In this document: positions 35,876-46,411 of the stretch, piece by piece
Position numbering within the stretch: the first letter of the stretch is position 1
Layout of the letters: every line of letters begins with the position of its first letter
NCBI RefSeq assembly: GCF_000284315.1
Contig: NC_017094.1
Span: 2,449,486-2,513,485, forward strand
DNA length: 64,000 nt
Direction: 5' to 3'
From: Leptospirillum ferrooxidans C2-3
GTDB lineage: Bacteria > Nitrospirota > Leptospirillia > Leptospirillales > Leptospirillaceae
Translations under genes and position numbers: made by a program
Notes under the pieces: model-generated
Seen by the model: the letters and a program-made list of their open reading frames with translations, nothing else
The model's database searches: none
What the model was told of the DNA's origin: nothing

Positions 35876-37306
35876 ATGAGCAACAACATTGAAGAAGCCA
35901 AAAAAATTATTGAGGAGGTCCTGAGCGTCTACCCCGAAAAAACCCGGAAAAAACGCGAAAAGCACCTGAATGTCTTCGAAGAGGGAAAGCCGGATTGCGG
36001 AGTCAAGTCCAACATCAAGACCGTCCCTGGCGTGATGACCATTCGCGGATGCGCCTATGCCGGATCCAAGGGAGTGGTCTGGGGCCCCATCAAGGACATG
36101 ATTCACATCAGCCACGGTCCCGTGGGTTGCGGGCAATATTCCTGGGCCGCGCGCAGAAACTACTACATCGGCACAACAGGCGTCGACTCCTTTGTCACCA
36201 TGCAGTTCACCTCCGACTTCCAGGAGAAGGATATCGTCTTCGGTGGAGACAAGAAGCTCGAGAAAATCATCGACGAGATCGAAGTCCTGTTTCCCCTGAA
36301 CAACGGAATCACCATCCAGTCGGAATGCCCGATCGGTCTCATTGGAGACGACATCGAGGCGGTCTCGAAGAAAAAGAGCAAGGAACACAACGGAAAGACC
36401 ATCGTGCCGGTCCGCTGCGAAGGATTTCGGGGAGTCAGCCAGTCACTCGGACACCATATCGCCAACGATACGATCCGCGACTGGGTTTTTGACAAAAAAA
36501 CAGGCAAGCCCATCGAGACAACTCCCTACGATGTGGCCATCATCGGCGATTACAACATCGGCGGAGATGCCTGGTCTTCCAGGATCCTCCTCGAAGAAAT
36601 GGGGCTCAGGGTCGTTGCCCAATGGTCTGGAGACGGTTCGATCGAGGAGCTCATCAATACCCCGAAGGTCAAGCTGAACGTTCTCCATTGCTATCGCTCC
36701 ATGAACTACATCTCCCGTCACATGGAAGAGAAGTACGGGATTCCATGGGTGGAATACAACTTCTTCGGACCTTCGAAGATCGCCGAATCCCTCAGGAAGA
36801 TCGCCGCTTTCTTCGATGACACCATCAAGGAAAATGCGGAAAAGGTCATCGCCAAATATGAAGCCCTGACCAAGGCCACCATCGAAAAATACAAGCCACG
36901 GCTTGCAGACAAGACGGTCATGCTGTTCGTCGGCGGACTCAGGCCACGACACGTGATCGGCGCCTATGAAGATCTCGGCATGAATGTCATCGGAACCGGC
37001 TATGAGTTCGGCCATAACGACGACTACCAGCGCACCACTCACTACGTCAAGGACGGAACCATCATCTACGACGATGTTACGGGATACGAGTTCGAGAAGT
37101 TCGTCGAGGCCCTCAAGCCTGACCTCGTAGCTTCCGGAATCAAGGAAAAATATGTTTTCCAGAAGATGGGATATCCATTCCGTCAGATGCACTCCTGGGA
37201 TTATTCCGGCCCCTATCACGGGTACGACGGTTTTACGATCTTTGCCCGGGACATGGACATGGCAATCAACAATCCAGTCTGGCAAATGGCAAAGGCCCCC
37301 TTTTGA
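35876..37306 (+). CDS. nifD: Nitrogenase molybdenum-iron protein alpha chain
   Basis: 476 residues. P-cluster and cofactor regions are recognisable: [57 protein letters not shown] and, near the C-terminus, [17 protein letters not shown], whose histidine coordinates FeMo-co. [17 protein letters not shown] is present. It forms the heterotetramer with NifK. GGAGG precedes the ATG. Confidence 0.97.
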   Translation: MSNNIEEAKKIIEEVLSVYPEKTRKKREKHLNVFEEGKPDCGVKSNIKTVPGVMTIRGCAYAGSKGVVWGPIKDMIHISHGPVGCGQYSWAARRNYYIGTTGVDSFVTMQFTSDFQEKDIVFGGDKKLEKIIDEIEVLFPLNNGITIQSECPIGLIGDDIEAVSKKKSKEHNGKTIVPVRCEGFRGVSQSLGHHIANDTIRDWVFDKKTGKPIETTPYDVAIIGDYNIGGDAWSSRILLEEMGLRVVAQWSGDGSIEELINTPKVKLNVLHCYRSMNYISRHMEEKYGIPWVEYNFFGPSKIAESLRKIAAFFDDTIKENAEKVIAKYEALTKATIEKYKPRLADKTVMLFVGGLRPRHVIGAYEDLGMNVIGTGYEFGHNDDYQRTTHYVKDGTIIYDDVTGYEFEKFVEALKPDLVASGIKEKYVFQKMGYPFRQMHSWDYSGPYHGYDGFTIFARDMDMAINNPVWQMAKAPF

Positions 37307-37330
37307 GGCAATGCCAACAACCAGTCCGGT

Positions 37331-37349
37331 CGGGCAGGCTTGCCGCCCG
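37331..37349 (+). other. nifD-nifK intercistronic hairpin
   Basis: CGGGC-A-GGC, loop TT, GCC-GCCCG; a compact stem with one bulge between the nifD stop and the nifK RBS. Probably an mRNA stability or translation element. Confidence 0.45.
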
Positions 37350-37369
37350 TTTCATGTGAGGAACAGACA

Positions 37370-38908
37370 ATGAGCCAGAATCCAAAACACGTTCTAGATC
37401 ACTTCAATCTTTTCCGGGAACCGGAATATGTGGAGATGTTCGAGAACAAGAAAAAGAACTTTGAAAATCCCCATCCGGAGGATGAGGTCTCTCGCATCAT
37501 CGAGTGGACCAAAACCGAGGAATACAAGGAACTGAACTTCAACAGGGATTCCCTGACGGTCAATCCGGCCAAGGCCTGTCAACCCCTGGGAGCCGTCTTT
37601 CTGGCTCTCGGGTTTGAAAATACGCTTCCGTTCGTCCATGGATCCCAGGGCTGCGTGGCTTATTACAGAAGTCATCTCTCCCGTCATTTCAAGGAACCGA
37701 CCTCCTGCGTCTCCTCTTCCATGACGGAAGATGCTGCCGTCTTCGGTGGTCTCAACAACATGATCGATGGACTGGCCAACGCCTACGCCATGTACAAGCC
37801 CAAGATGATCGCCGTCTCGACGACCTGCATGGCCGAGGTCATCGGCGACGATCTCAACGCCTTCATCAAGACCTCGAAGGAAAAGGGTTCCGTACCGGAA
37901 GAATATGATGTCCCGTTCGCTCATACGCCTGCGTTTGTCGGTTCCCACATCACCGGCTACGACAATGCCCTGAAAGGAATCATGGAGCATTTCTGGGCCA
38001 AGAAAGAACGTACCGAAAACGAGACGATCAACATCGTCATGGGATTTGATGGCTACGCCGTCGGCAACATCCGGGAGCTGAAAAGGGTTTTGAAGGAGAT
38101 GGGCATCAAGGCCATCATTCTCTCCGACACAAGCGACGTCTTCGACACCCCGACAGACGGAACCTTCCGGATGTACATGGGCGGTACGACCCTTGAAGAG
38201 GCCAAGGAAGCCCTGCATTCGAAGGCGACCGTCTCTTTCCAGGAGTTCAACACTCCCAAATCGCTCGAATATGCCCAGAGTCTCGGGCAGAAGACGATGG
38301 CGTTCCAGTACCCCATCGGAGTCCGGGCAACCGATCGCTGGCTGATGGCGCTCTCCGAGCTGACCGGAAAGGAAATTCCGGAGTCCATCAAGCTTGAAAG
38401 AGGACGATTGGTCGATGCCGTGGCCGATTCCACCTCACATATCCACGGAAAGAAGTTTGCCCTTTACGGCGATCCCGACCAGATGCTGGGTCTATCCGAG
38501 TTTCTTATGGAGCTCGGTGCCGAACCGGTGCATGTCCTGGCCACAAACGGCGGCAAGGATTGGGAAGAAAAGATGAACGCCCTTTTCGCCACCTCCCCAT
38601 TCGGAGCCGGATGCCATGCGTACCCGGGCCGTGATCTCTGGCACATGAGAAGCCTTCTCTTTACCGAACCGGTGGACTTCCTGATCGGAAACACCTACGG
38701 GAAATACCTTGAAAGAGACACAGGAACGCCGTTGCTCCGGATCGGATTCCCGATCTTCGACCGTCACCATCACCACCGCTACCCGACAGTCGGCTACCAG
38801 GGGGCGATGAACGTCCTCGTGAAGATCCTCGACAAGATCTTCGACGAAATCGACAAGAACACCAATGTTCCCAGCAAGACGGACTACAGCTACGACATCA
38901 TTCGGTAA
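37370..38908 (+). CDS. nifK: Nitrogenase molybdenum-iron protein beta chain
   Basis: 512 residues from ATG 37370 with GAGGAA upstream; an earlier in-frame ATG at 37340 lies in the hairpin. Blocks: [46 protein letters not shown] (P-cluster cysteines), [16 protein letters not shown] and [23 protein letters not shown]. Pairs with NifD. Confidence 0.97.
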   Translation: MSQNPKHVLDHFNLFREPEYVEMFENKKKNFENPHPEDEVSRIIEWTKTEEYKELNFNRDSLTVNPAKACQPLGAVFLALGFENTLPFVHGSQGCVAYYRSHLSRHFKEPTSCVSSSMTEDAAVFGGLNNMIDGLANAYAMYKPKMIAVSTTCMAEVIGDDLNAFIKTSKEKGSVPEEYDVPFAHTPAFVGSHITGYDNALKGIMEHFWAKKERTENETINIVMGFDGYAVGNIRELKRVLKEMGIKAIILSDTSDVFDTPTDGTFRMYMGGTTLEEAKEALHSKATVSFQEFNTPKSLEYAQSLGQKTMAFQYPIGVRATDRWLMALSELTGKEIPESIKLERGRLVDAVADSTSHIHGKKFALYGDPDQMLGLSEFLMELGAEPVHVLATNGGKDWEEKMNALFATSPFGAGCHAYPGRDLWHMRSLLFTEPVDFLIGNTYGKYLERDTGTPLLRIGFPIFDRHHHHRYPTVGYQGAMNVLVKILDKIFDEIDKNTNVPSKTDYSYDIIR

Positions 38909-38932
38909 CACGGGAAACACTTGCATCGGATG

Positions 38933-38959
38933 CCGGGGAGAAAAGAAATCTCTCCCCGG
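38933..38959 (+). other. nifK-nifE intercistronic hairpin
   Basis: CCGGGGAGA (38933-38941) / TCTCCCCGG (38951-38959), a 9-bp perfect stem with a 9-base loop, followed by ATTTTGGG. It separates structural nifHDK from cofactor-assembly nifEN and may lower downstream expression. Confidence 0.55.
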
Positions 38960-38975
38960 ATTTTGGGAGAACACC

Positions 38976-40376
38976 ATGCTAAACCAAAAGGTTCAGGAAG
39001 TTTTTGAAGAACCGGCCTGCGGTCACAACAAGGCCAAATCGGAAAAAGATCGTAAAAAGGGTTGCACGAAAGTGGCAACACCAGGAGCAGCAGCTGGCGG
39101 ATGCGCATTTGACGGCGCCAAGATTGCCCTCCAGCCCATCGTCGATGCCGCCCACCTGGTTCATGGCCCGATCGCCTGCGAGGGGAACTCCTGGGACAAC
39201 CGCTCTGCGCTGTCCTCCGGATCCAGACTGTATCGCACAGGCTTTACGACGGACATGAACGAGATGGACGTCATCTATGGCGGAGAAAAACACCTTTTCA
39301 AGGCCATCCGCCAAATCATCGAACGCTTTGATCCCCCGGCGGTCTTTCTGTACCAGACATGCGTTCCCGCCATTATCGGCGACGATATCGAGGCCGTGGC
39401 AAAGGCCGCGACTGAAAAATTCGGAAAGCCGGTCATTCCGGTCAACGCTCCCGGTTTCGTCGGCGGGAAAAATCTCGGGAACAAGCTGGCGGGAGAAGCT
39501 CTCCTGGACTATGTCATCGGAACCATGGAGCCGGAGACAACAACGCCGACCGATCTCAACATCATCGGAGAATACAACCTCTCGGGAGAGCTCTGGCAGG
39601 TCAGTCCCCTTCTCGACCGACTCGGGATCCGGGTATCGGCCTGCATCAGCGGAGACGCACGCTACCGGGAGGTCGCCTCTTCCCACAGGGCAAGGGCCGC
39701 CATGCTGGTTTGCAGCAAGGCCATGATCAACATCGCGAGCAAGATGGAAGAGCGCTACCAGATTCCATGGTTCGAGGGTTCGTTCTACGGGATCTCCGAC
39801 ATGAGCACATCGCTTCGAAACATTTCCCGTCTGCTGGTCGACAGGGGGGCTCCTTCGGATCTCATCGAACGCACGGAAGACCTGATCGTGTCGGAAGAGA
39901 AGGAAGCATGGGCGGCGATTGAACGTTTCCGGCCAGGTCTCGAAGGCAAACGGGCGCTCCTGATCACCGGCGGAGTCAAAAGCTGGTCGGTGGTATCGGC
40001 CCTGATGGAAGCGGGTCTTGTGGTGGTGGGTACGAGCGTCAAAAAGTCCACGAAAGAGGACAAGGAGCGCATTACCGAGCTCATGGGCGAAGATGCGCAC
40101 ATGATCGACACCATGACCCCGAGAGAGATGTACCGGATGCTGAAGGATGCTGAAGCGGACATCCTCATGGCCGGAGGGAGATCCCAGTTTGTCGCGCTCA
40201 AGGCCAGGGTTCCTTTCCTCGATGTCAACCAGGAAAGACGATTTGCCTTTGCGGGTTACAAGGGCATGGTGACTCTGGTCTCCGAGCTCCATCGCACCAT
40301 TACCAACCCGATTTTCCAGACGCTCAAGAATCCGGCTCCGTGGTCCCCCGGCTGCCGGACCACACCGCTGGTGTAG
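38976..40376 (+). CDS. nifE: FeMo-cofactor scaffold protein NifE
   Basis: 466 residues from ATG 38976 (GGGAGA upstream); the frame is open to 38865 inside nifK. It is homologous to Nif[66 protein letters not shown] and [16 protein letters not shown]. NifEN matures the NifB cofactor into FeMo-co. Confidence 0.96.
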   Translation: MLNQKVQEVFEEPACGHNKAKSEKDRKKGCTKVATPGAAAGGCAFDGAKIALQPIVDAAHLVHGPIACEGNSWDNRSALSSGSRLYRTGFTTDMNEMDVIYGGEKHLFKAIRQIIERFDPPAVFLYQTCVPAIIGDDIEAVAKAATEKFGKPVIPVNAPGFVGGKNLGNKLAGEALLDYVIGTMEPETTTPTDLNIIGEYNLSGELWQVSPLLDRLGIRVSACISGDARYREVASSHRARAAMLVCSKAMINIASKMEERYQIPWFEGSFYGISDMSTSLRNISRLLVDRGAPSDLIERTEDLIVSEEKEAWAAIERFRPGLEGKRALLITGGVKSWSVVSALMEAGLVVVGTSVKKSTKEDKERITELMGEDAHMIDTMTPREMYRMLKDAEADILMAGGRSQFVALKARVPFLDVNQERRFAFAGYKGMVTLVSELHRTITNPIFQTLKNPAPWSPGCRTTPLV

Positions 40377-40388
40377 GGCAAGGAGAAG

Positions 40389-41843
40389 ATGATGACCACG
40401 ACAGAAAAACCAGGAGAAAACATCCAGACGCCAACGGAATTCGTGTCGGAAAACCCTCTCAAGATGAGTTCTCCCCTCGGAGGGGCCCTTTTCTTTCTCG
40501 GACTCGACCGGAGCCTGCCGGTCTTCCACGGATCACAAGGATGCACCTCTTTCGCGCTGGTTCTGCTTGGACGTCATTTCAAGGAATCCATCCCCCTCCA
40601 GACCACAGCGATGAGCGAGGTCACGACGGTTCTCGGAGGCGGCGACAACATACAGGCGGCGATTCTCAAGATTCTTGAGAAAGGAAAGCCGGGTGTCATC
40701 GGGATCTGCTCCACCGGTCTCACCGAAACAAAAGGCGAAGACATCGTCGGGGAGGTCGCCCTGTTCCGGAAAAAACATCCGGAGCACGACGATGTTCCAC
40801 TGGTGGCGGTGTCGACTCCCGACTTCCGCGGCTCCCATGAAGACGGTTTCAGGGATGCCATGATCCGGACGATCGAGGAGCTGGTGGTCACCGGAGAGAA
40901 GACCATCAAGAACCAGATCAATGTCCTGGCGGGATCCCACCTCACGGTGGCCGATATCGATTATCTCCGGGACGTTCTGAATGACTTCGGATTTTCTCCG
41001 ATCTTCCTTCCGGATCTCTCCCGCTCTCTCGACGGGATTATCCCGGACAATTTCGAACCGGTTTCCATGGGGGGAACAACCGTTGAAGAGATCCGGAAGA
41101 TGGGCTCTTCAGAACACACCCTGGTGATCGGTGAGTCTCTCCGGGGAGCCGGGGAGGCTCTGTTGAAAAAAAGCGGTATCCCCTATGTCGTGGTCAACCG
41201 CTTGATGGGAATCAACGCCTTCGACCGTTTTCTGGTCACTCTCAAAAACCTTTCCGGACGGGACTATCCGGAAGGGCTCAAGCGGGAAAGGAACCGTCTG
41301 ACCGACTCCATGCTCGACGCCCACTTCTATCTGGGAGGCGTCAAGGTGGCCATGGGTCTTGAACCCGACCACCTGTTCGATCTGGCTCATTTTTTGACAG
41401 AAAACGGAATGGAGATGGTCGGATCGGTAACCACAACCACCTCCACTCTTCTCCCCAAGACACCAGGACCGAAACCGGTCATTGGAGATCTTGGAACGCT
41501 GGAACGCCAGGCCAGATCCGCAAACGCGGGTCTTTTGGTGACCCATTCCCATGGCCGCCAGGGGGCAAGCCGACTCAATATCCCCCTTTTCCGGGTGGGA
41601 TTCCCCATCTTTGACCGGCTCGGGGCGACCCACCGACTTTTCGTGGGGTATCGGGGAGCGATGGAAACATTATTTCGCCTGTCCAACATGATGTGGTCGA
41701 GAGATCCGGAAAACCAGCCCGACACCTGGTACCCCGAAGTCGGGGAAAAGACCCCAATCGTCTTCGGGGACGTTGACCCGGAGGAATTTGTTCCCGTGAC
41801 CTTTCAGGGACTCAATGAAAGAAGTGAAGGAGGACGTCCGTGA
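40389..41843 (+). CDS. nifN: FeMo-cofactor scaffold protein NifN
   Basis: 484 residues, homologous to NifK: ENPLKMSSPLGGALFFLGLDRSLPVFHGSQGCTSFALVLLGRHFKE, STGLTETKGEDIVGEV and FRVGFPIFDRLGATHRLFVGYRGA. Two ATG codons in tandem follow GGAGA. Its stop overlaps the nifX start. Confidence 0.96.
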   Translation: MMTTTEKPGENIQTPTEFVSENPLKMSSPLGGALFFLGLDRSLPVFHGSQGCTSFALVLLGRHFKESIPLQTTAMSEVTTVLGGGDNIQAAILKILEKGKPGVIGICSTGLTETKGEDIVGEVALFRKKHPEHDDVPLVAVSTPDFRGSHEDGFRDAMIRTIEELVVTGEKTIKNQINVLAGSHLTVADIDYLRDVLNDFGFSPIFLPDLSRSLDGIIPDNFEPVSMGGTTVEEIRKMGSSEHTLVIGESLRGAGEALLKKSGIPYVVVNRLMGINAFDRFLVTLKNLSGRDYPEGLKRERNRLTDSMLDAHFYLGGVKVAMGLEPDHLFDLAHFLTENGMEMVGSVTTTTSTLLPKTPGPKPVIGDLGTLERQARSANAGLLVTHSHGRQGASRLNIPLFRVGFPIFDRLGATHRLFVGYRGAMETLFRLSNMMWSRDPENQPDTWYPEVGEKTPIVFGDVDPEEFVPVTFQGLNERSEGGRP

Positions 41844-42238
41844 AGATAGCTTTTGCGACCCAGGACATGGAAACCGTCGATGCTCACTTCGGATGGGCCA
41901 AGAATATCGCCATTTACGATCTCGAGCCGGATTCTTTCAACCTCTCCCATGTGGCCTCCTTTGAATCCAATCTGGCCGAGGACGGAAACGAGGACAAGCT
42001 GGTTCCGAAGATCGATGCATTGAAAGGTTGCGCCATCTTGTATGTGGCGGCCATCGGGGGATCAGGCGCTGCCCGCGTTGTCGCCCAGAAAGTACACCCG
42101 ATCAAGGTCGAAAAGCCCGAAAAGATTACCGATCTTCTTGAAAAACTCAGACTTCTCATCAATGGCACACCGCCACCTTGGATGAGAAAGATTCTCCGTG
42201 ACAAGGGAGAAAAACAGGCCGACTTTCTCGAAGACTGA
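41840..42238 (+). CDS. nifX: NifX, FeMo-cofactor biosynthesis and trafficking protein
   Basis: 132 residues from GTG 41840, with AGGAGG in front. KIAFATQDMETVDAHFGWAKNIAIYDLE is the NifX/NifB-C/VnfX fold signature that binds NifB-co or the VK cluster. The C-terminus continues LLEKLRLLINGTPPPWMRKIL. It sits between nifN and the DUF269 gene, the usual order. Confidence 0.94.
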   Translation: MKIAFATQDMETVDAHFGWAKNIAIYDLEPDSFNLSHVASFESNLAEDGNEDKLVPKIDALKGCAILYVAAIGGSGAARVVAQKVHPIKVEKPEKITDLLEKLRLLINGTPPPWMRKILRDKGEKQADFLED

Positions 42239-42310
42239 CAGAGCAGGTCAGAACGGAAAGATCCTTTCGACAACAGATCATTCCAATCCAAAAATAGCGG
42301 GAGACACTCC

Positions 42311-42772
42311 ATGACCAATACAGAATCGACACAGGCAGCATCAGAACAGTTTTTCAAGGATCTCGCCCTGCAGTTCCGCTCCCATGACGGCTTCGGCGCC
42401 TGGGACAAGCTGACCGACGAGCAGGTTTTGAAACCGTTCATTCTCGATGCCGAAGCCAGACGCGCGATTCCCATCATCGGCGACCCGGATCCGGACATTC
42501 TCTGGAGGCTCGAAATCTTTTACAACACGATCGCCCTGTCCATCGAAAAAAGGACAGGAGTGATGGTCACCCCGATGATGAAGATGTCCCACGAGGGATT
42601 TGGCCGTATGGTCCTGATCGGCGGACGTCTCGTCGTCGTGAACAAGAATCTCAGGGATGTGCACCGGTTCGGGTTCGCATCCAGGGAGAAGCTCCTGGAA
42701 GAAGCAGAAAAGCTGATCACCCAGGGGACGGAAATGATCGAGAAATTCAAAGAGGCAGCAACATTCGGATAA
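42311..42772 (+). CDS. NifX-associated protein (DUF269 family)
   Basis: 153 residues. [29 protein letters not shown] and [14 protein letters not shown]-type blocks are typical of the small proteins encoded next to nifX in proteobacterial clusters. The exact biochemical role is undefined, but it is restricted to nitrogen fixers. ATG 42311 has a GGGAGA RBS. Confidence 0.88.
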   Translation: MTNTESTQAASEQFFKDLALQFRSHDGFGAWDKLTDEQVLKPFILDAEARRAIPIIGDPDPDILWRLEIFYNTIALSIEKRTGVMVTPMMKMSHEGFGRMVLIGGRLVVVNKNLRDVHRFGFASREKLLEEAEKLITQGTEMIEKFKEAATFG

Positions 42773-42817
42773 AGAAAAAGGCTAACCGGTCCCGCGAAAG
42801 GGACAAAGGGGGAGACG

Positions 42818-44383
42818 ATGGATTCCAAGGACATGAATTTTCTGAAGATGATTCAAGAACCGGAAACAGAAGCGTCAGGGTGTTCGGAGACATCGACCTG
42901 TGGCAGCTCGGGAGGTCCGGCCGACATGGATCCCGAAGTCTGGAACAAGGTCAAGAATCATCCCTGCTACAGCGAGGAAGCGCATCACTTTTACGCCCGT
43001 ATGCATGTGGCCGTCGCGCCGGCCTGCAACATCCAGTGCAACTACTGTAACCGCAAATACGATTGTTCCAACGAATCCAGGCCCGGCGTGGTTTCAGAGC
43101 GCCTTACACCGGAACTCGCGGCCAAGAAGGTTCTCGCCGTCGCATCGGAAATCCATCAGATGACGGTCGTCGGCATCGCCGGAGCGGGGGACTCCCTTGC
43201 CAATCCGGACAAGACATTCAAGACCTTCGAACTGATCTCGAAGGCGGCACCTGACATCAAGCTCTGCCTTTCGACCAACGGACTGGCTCTTCCCGACATG
43301 GTCGACAGGATCGCCGACTACAACGTCGACCATGTCACCGTCACCATCAATATGGTCGACCCTGAAGTGGGCGAGCAGATCTATCCCTGGATCTACTTCA
43401 ACAAGAAACGCTGGAGAGGGCGCGACGCGGCAAAGATTCTCTCCGAAAGACAGCTTTTGGGTCTCGAGATGCTCACGGCCAGAAAGATTCTGGTGAAGGT
43501 GAATTCCGTGATGATTCCCGGTGTCAACGACGAGCACCTGAAAGATGTGAACCGTGAAGTCAAAAGACGGGGCGCTTTCCTCCACAACATCATGCCCCTT
43601 ATCTCCGAGCCGGAGCATGGAACATTCTACGGCTTGAACGGACAGCGGGGACCCACGGCGGAAGAACTGAAACATCTCCAGGATTCCTGCGAAGGGGAGA
43701 TGAACATGATGCGCCATTGCCGCCAGTGCCGGGCCGATGCCGTTGGCCTTCTCGGTGAGGACCGTTCCGCCGAATTCACCAATGAAAAAATTGAGGCCAT
43801 CGAAATCGCAGATGTCCAGTACGACCTCGCAGCCCGCGAAGAATACCGGGACAAGGTGGAAAACATCCGGGAAACGGAGCGAAGGATCAAGGAAATGATC
43901 GTCTCGGGACTTGGACAAAACAAGGATCTCGAAAAAGCCCCACCCATCCTTGTCGCGGTCGCGACCCAGGGGGGCGGTGAGATCAACCAGCATTTCGGCC
44001 ATGCCCGGGAATTCCAGGTCTATGAGGTCGATGCCAATGAAGCCAAATTTGTGGGACATCGCCGGGTCGACCTTTACTGCGAGGGAGGTTTTGGGGAGGA
44101 AGATTCACTGACAAGAATCACCGAAGCCCTCTCCGATTGTGTCGCCGTCATGTGCGCAAAAATCGGCGGATGCCCTAAAAAGACGCTGGAAGAAGCCAAC
44201 ATTCTCGGAATCGACAAATTTGCGTTCCAGTCGATCAAACCGGCCCTCCTCAACTATTTCAAGGAATATGTCGAGGGTGTCAAGTCGGGAGCGATCACTC
44301 CCAAAGAGGTCACAAGCCAGACAAAGATCAGGTCGGGAGCCTATACCGCTCCTGCTGGTAGTCCAATCACAATCCTGTCGTAA
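42818..44383 (+). CDS. nifB: NifB, radical-SAM enzyme for the FeMo-cofactor core
   Basis: 521 residues. The radical-SAM cluster motif is CNIQCNYC (Cx3Cx2C) near residue 70, preceded by the NHPCYSEEAHHFYARMHVAVAPA block. GIAGAGDSLANP and the CRQCRADAVGLLGED region carry further cluster ligands. The C-terminal ~110 residues are a NifX-like domain (GGGEINQHFGHAREFQVYEV). It inserts carbide and sulfur to make NifB-co. Confidence 0.97.
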   Translation: MDSKDMNFLKMIQEPETEASGCSETSTCGSSGGPADMDPEVWNKVKNHPCYSEEAHHFYARMHVAVAPACNIQCNYCNRKYDCSNESRPGVVSERLTPELAAKKVLAVASEIHQMTVVGIAGAGDSLANPDKTFKTFELISKAAPDIKLCLSTNGLALPDMVDRIADYNVDHVTVTINMVDPEVGEQIYPWIYFNKKRWRGRDAAKILSERQLLGLEMLTARKILVKVNSVMIPGVNDEHLKDVNREVKRRGAFLHNIMPLISEPEHGTFYGLNGQRGPTAEELKHLQDSCEGEMNMMRHCRQCRADAVGLLGEDRSAEFTNEKIEAIEIADVQYDLAAREEYRDKVENIRETERRIKEMIVSGLGQNKDLEKAPPILVAVATQGGGEINQHFGHAREFQVYEVDANEAKFVGHRRVDLYCEGGFGEEDSLTRITEALSDCVAVMCAKIGGCPKKTLEEANILGIDKFAFQSIKPALLNYFKEYVEGVKSGAITPKEVTSQTKIRSGAYTAPAGSPITILS

Positions 44384-44394
44384 GGAGGGGGCAG

Positions 44395-44652
44395 ATGGCT
44401 TACACAATCGTTCTCGAAAACTGTACGGGGTGCTCGATCTGTGAGCTGGCGTGTCCCAACAGCGCCATTTTCTCAAACGACGATGGCCTCTACCAGATCG
44501 ACCCTGACCTGTGCACAGAGTGTGTCGGTCATTTCGATGAGGCCCAGTGTAACGTCGTCTGTCCGATAGAACTGACATGCATTCCCGATCCTGCCATTGT
44601 GGAGGATCGGGAACTGCTCATGGCCAGGAAGATCAAGCTGCACGGATCTTGA
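44395..44652 (+). CDS. 2[4Fe-4S] ferredoxin associated with nifB
   Basis: 85 residues. Ligands: CTGCSICELACP (Cx2Cx2Cx3CP) and CTECVGHFDEAQCNVVCP (Cx2Cx8Cx3CP); the longer second spacing is typical of nif-linked FdxN ferredoxins. It starts 11 bases after nifB, so electron delivery to NifB or nitrogenase is likely. Confidence 0.92.
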   Translation: MAYTIVLENCTGCSICELACPNSAIFSNDDGLYQIDPDLCTECVGHFDEAQCNVVCPIELTCIPDPAIVEDRELLMARKIKLHGS

Positions 44653-44694
44653 GGCGAAGCTTTCTTTGTTCATTCTGAAAAAAGGAGAACCACC

Positions 44695-45087
44695 GTGGGC
44701 GTTACAGTGACAGAAAAGGCAAGTGTCTATCTTCGAAGGATGATCCAGTTCAACGGAGGCAACAGCCGGTCGGGAATCCGTCTGATCGTCAAGCCGGGAG
44801 GATGTTCAGGCTACTCCTACGACATGGAACTCGCCGACACGACCCTGCCAAGCGACCATGTCTTTCCCGGACCGGGATTTTCCGTTCACATTCCAAACGA
44901 ATGTCTGCCTCTCGTCGATGGCTGCGAAATCGATTTTGAGGACAACATGATGAGCACGTCCCTTGTTTTTAAAAATCCCAACGCAACCAGTTCCTGCGGT
45001 TGCGGAACATCGTTCAATGTCGAGGGAGGACCAGCTCCTGCCGAAGGAGGGTGCTCCAAAAAAGGACCCGAGAATACGGCAGGCTGA
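44695..45087 (+). CDS. HesB/IscA-like iron-sulfur carrier
   Basis: 130 residues from GTG 44695, with AAAGGAG upstream. VTEKASVYLRRMIQ, GIRLIVKPGGCSGYSYDMEL and CGCGTSFNVEGG show the three conserved cysteines of A-type carriers. It ends in a short Cys/Gly/Lys tail. It probably loads clusters onto nitrogenase components; no nifU is present in the window, so its role may be enlarged. Confidence 0.9.
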   Translation: MGVTVTEKASVYLRRMIQFNGGNSRSGIRLIVKPGGCSGYSYDMELADTTLPSDHVFPGPGFSVHIPNECLPLVDGCEIDFEDNMMSTSLVFKNPNATSSCGCGTSFNVEGGPAPAEGGCSKKGPENTAG

Positions 45088-45089
45088 AG

Positions 45090-45602
45090 ATGTCGGACAT
45101 GCTCCTTGATTCCTGGGAAGAAGCGGCCGGAGCCGCCATTCTTCTAGCTCCTCCTGAAGCGGTGGCCCTTCTCAGATCGGCAGCGATGGCCTATCTGGAT
45201 ACGGAGCTCGCCCTCGAATACCTGAAGGAGGCGGACAGGCTTTACGGGGACTCCATACCGGTTGTGGTCGGAATCTACAAGTTCCACTTTTACAAGGGAA
45301 TGCTCAGGGAAGCGATCCCTTATGCGCTGAAAGCGGCCCGGATCATGGGTGACCGTCTCGGACTTCCCGATTCTTTTGAACAGGTCAGACCGGAAGATGC
45401 GGCTTTTTCAGAATACGAACAGGAACCAAGGTTCTACATGTTCGCCATGAAGGCGGCGGGATACCTCCACGCCCGGCTTGGAGAAATGGAAAAGGCTCTT
45501 GAAATCCTCCGAAAGGTCCAGGAGCTGGATTCCCGGGACCGGATGGGAATCACCCGCCTGATCGGGGTGATTGAAAATGGAGGAAAGGAGGAGGAGGAAT
45601 GA
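45090..45602 (+). CDS. TPR-like nif-cluster protein
   Basis: About 170 residues from ATG 45090; the open frame begins at 45000 inside the IscA-like gene. Helical pairs (ALEYLKEADRLYG, FHFYKGMLREAIPYALKAARIMG, ARLGEMEKALEILRKVQEL) suggest TPR repeats. It overlaps the LRV gene by 4 bases. Function unknown; a scaffold for cofactor assembly is conceivable. Confidence 0.7.
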   Translation: MSDMLLDSWEEAAGAAILLAPPEAVALLRSAAMAYLDTELALEYLKEADRLYGDSIPVVVGIYKFHFYKGMLREAIPYALKAARIMGDRLGLPDSFEQVRPEDAAFSEYEQEPRFYMFAMKAAGYLHARLGEMEKALEILRKVQELDSRDRMGITRLIGVIENGGKEEEE

Positions 45603-46411
45603 AAAATCAAAAGACAGACCGTTCATTCAGGATCGATTCTCCTGTCTCCCCTCTCCCTTCCGGAGGGAACGTTTCCTGCCAGAACGAATGCGCCTCCTGT
45701 CCGGTCTTTCCCTTCCGGATGGAAACTCTTTGCGACCCGGGGCGCTCCTGTGTCAGGACGACCTACGCCAGACACATTGAACGTTTTTTCCGGACCAATC
45801 CGTCCTGGGCGGAAAGATTCTGGCAAGACCCTTATTTTGAGGTTCGGGCGATCGTGACCCGCTACCTTCCACAAAAGATTTTAAAGCGTTTGATCGAAGA
45901 CCCGGATGAAACAGTCCGTATGAATGTGGCTCTTTTCATGGAATCCAGAGACCTTATCCGGATGATCGCTGACCCCGATCGAGAGGTCAGGATCCGGGTC
46001 GCGGCAAGGATTCCGGTTTCACTTCTTCCGATGATGCTTTTTGATCCGGACTACTATGTCCGTCTTCAGGTCGCCCTGCGGGTTCGTCCCGACAGCCTGT
46101 TCTCCCTGATGGAGGACAGCGATGCCGAGGTTCGCAGGGTTGTGGCGGCGAGAATTCCCTCCCCGCACCACCTGAAGCTCAAAGATGATCCGGATCCCCT
46201 TGTCCGGATAGCGGTTCTGGAGCGCCTGAGCCCTGAACTCTGGATGGATGCGACGGAAGACAATGATATCCGGGTGCGATTCTGGCTCGCGGAACGCGCA
46301 TTGGGGACCGTCCTCCTAAAAATGGCCGCGGATCCTGATTCGTTTATCAAAGACATCGCGAATGGCCGGTTAAAACAGTTGGAAACAGCATCGGAAAGGG
46401 TCGCGTCATGA
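45599..46411 (+). CDS. [4Fe-4S]-binding leucine-rich-variant (LRV) repeat protein
   Basis: 270 residues. The N-terminal cysteine cluster is CQNECASCP...CDPGRSC. About eight short alpha-helical repeats follow (DPDETVRMNVALFM, DPDREVRIRVAARIP, DSDAEVRRVVAARIP, DPDPLVRIAVLERLS). This is the architecture of the LRV protein known from the Azotobacter nif region. Overlapping junctions with its neighbours suggest tight co-translation. The partner is unknown. Confidence 0.88.
   Translation: MKNQKTDRSFRIDSPVSPLPSGGNVSCQNECASCPVFPFRMETLCDPGRSCVRTTYARHIERFFRTNPSWAERFWQDPYFEVRAIVTRYLPQKILKRLIEDPDETVRMNVALFMESRDLIRMIADPDREVRIRVAARIPVSLLPMMLFDPDYYVRLQVALRVRPDSLFSLMEDSDAEVRRVVAARIPSPHHLKLKDDPDPLVRIAVLERLSPELWMDATEDNDIRVRFWLAERALGTVLLKMAADPDSFIKDIANGRLKQLETASERVAS

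Noticed and set aside
36443-37285. Long minus-strand frame opposite nifD
   Set aside because: NifD motifs on the plus strand are unambiguous; the antisense frame has no recognisable features.
38979-40529. 516-codon open frame on the minus strand, antisense to nifE and the start of nifN
   Set aside because: It mirrors the codon structure of nifE, has no RBS or domain, and is explained by biased third positions in the GC-rich sense gene.
45000-45089. Upstream extension of the TPR-like nif gene
   Set aside because: It lies wholly inside the IscA-like gene in another frame and encodes Arg/Cys-rich sequence without family character.
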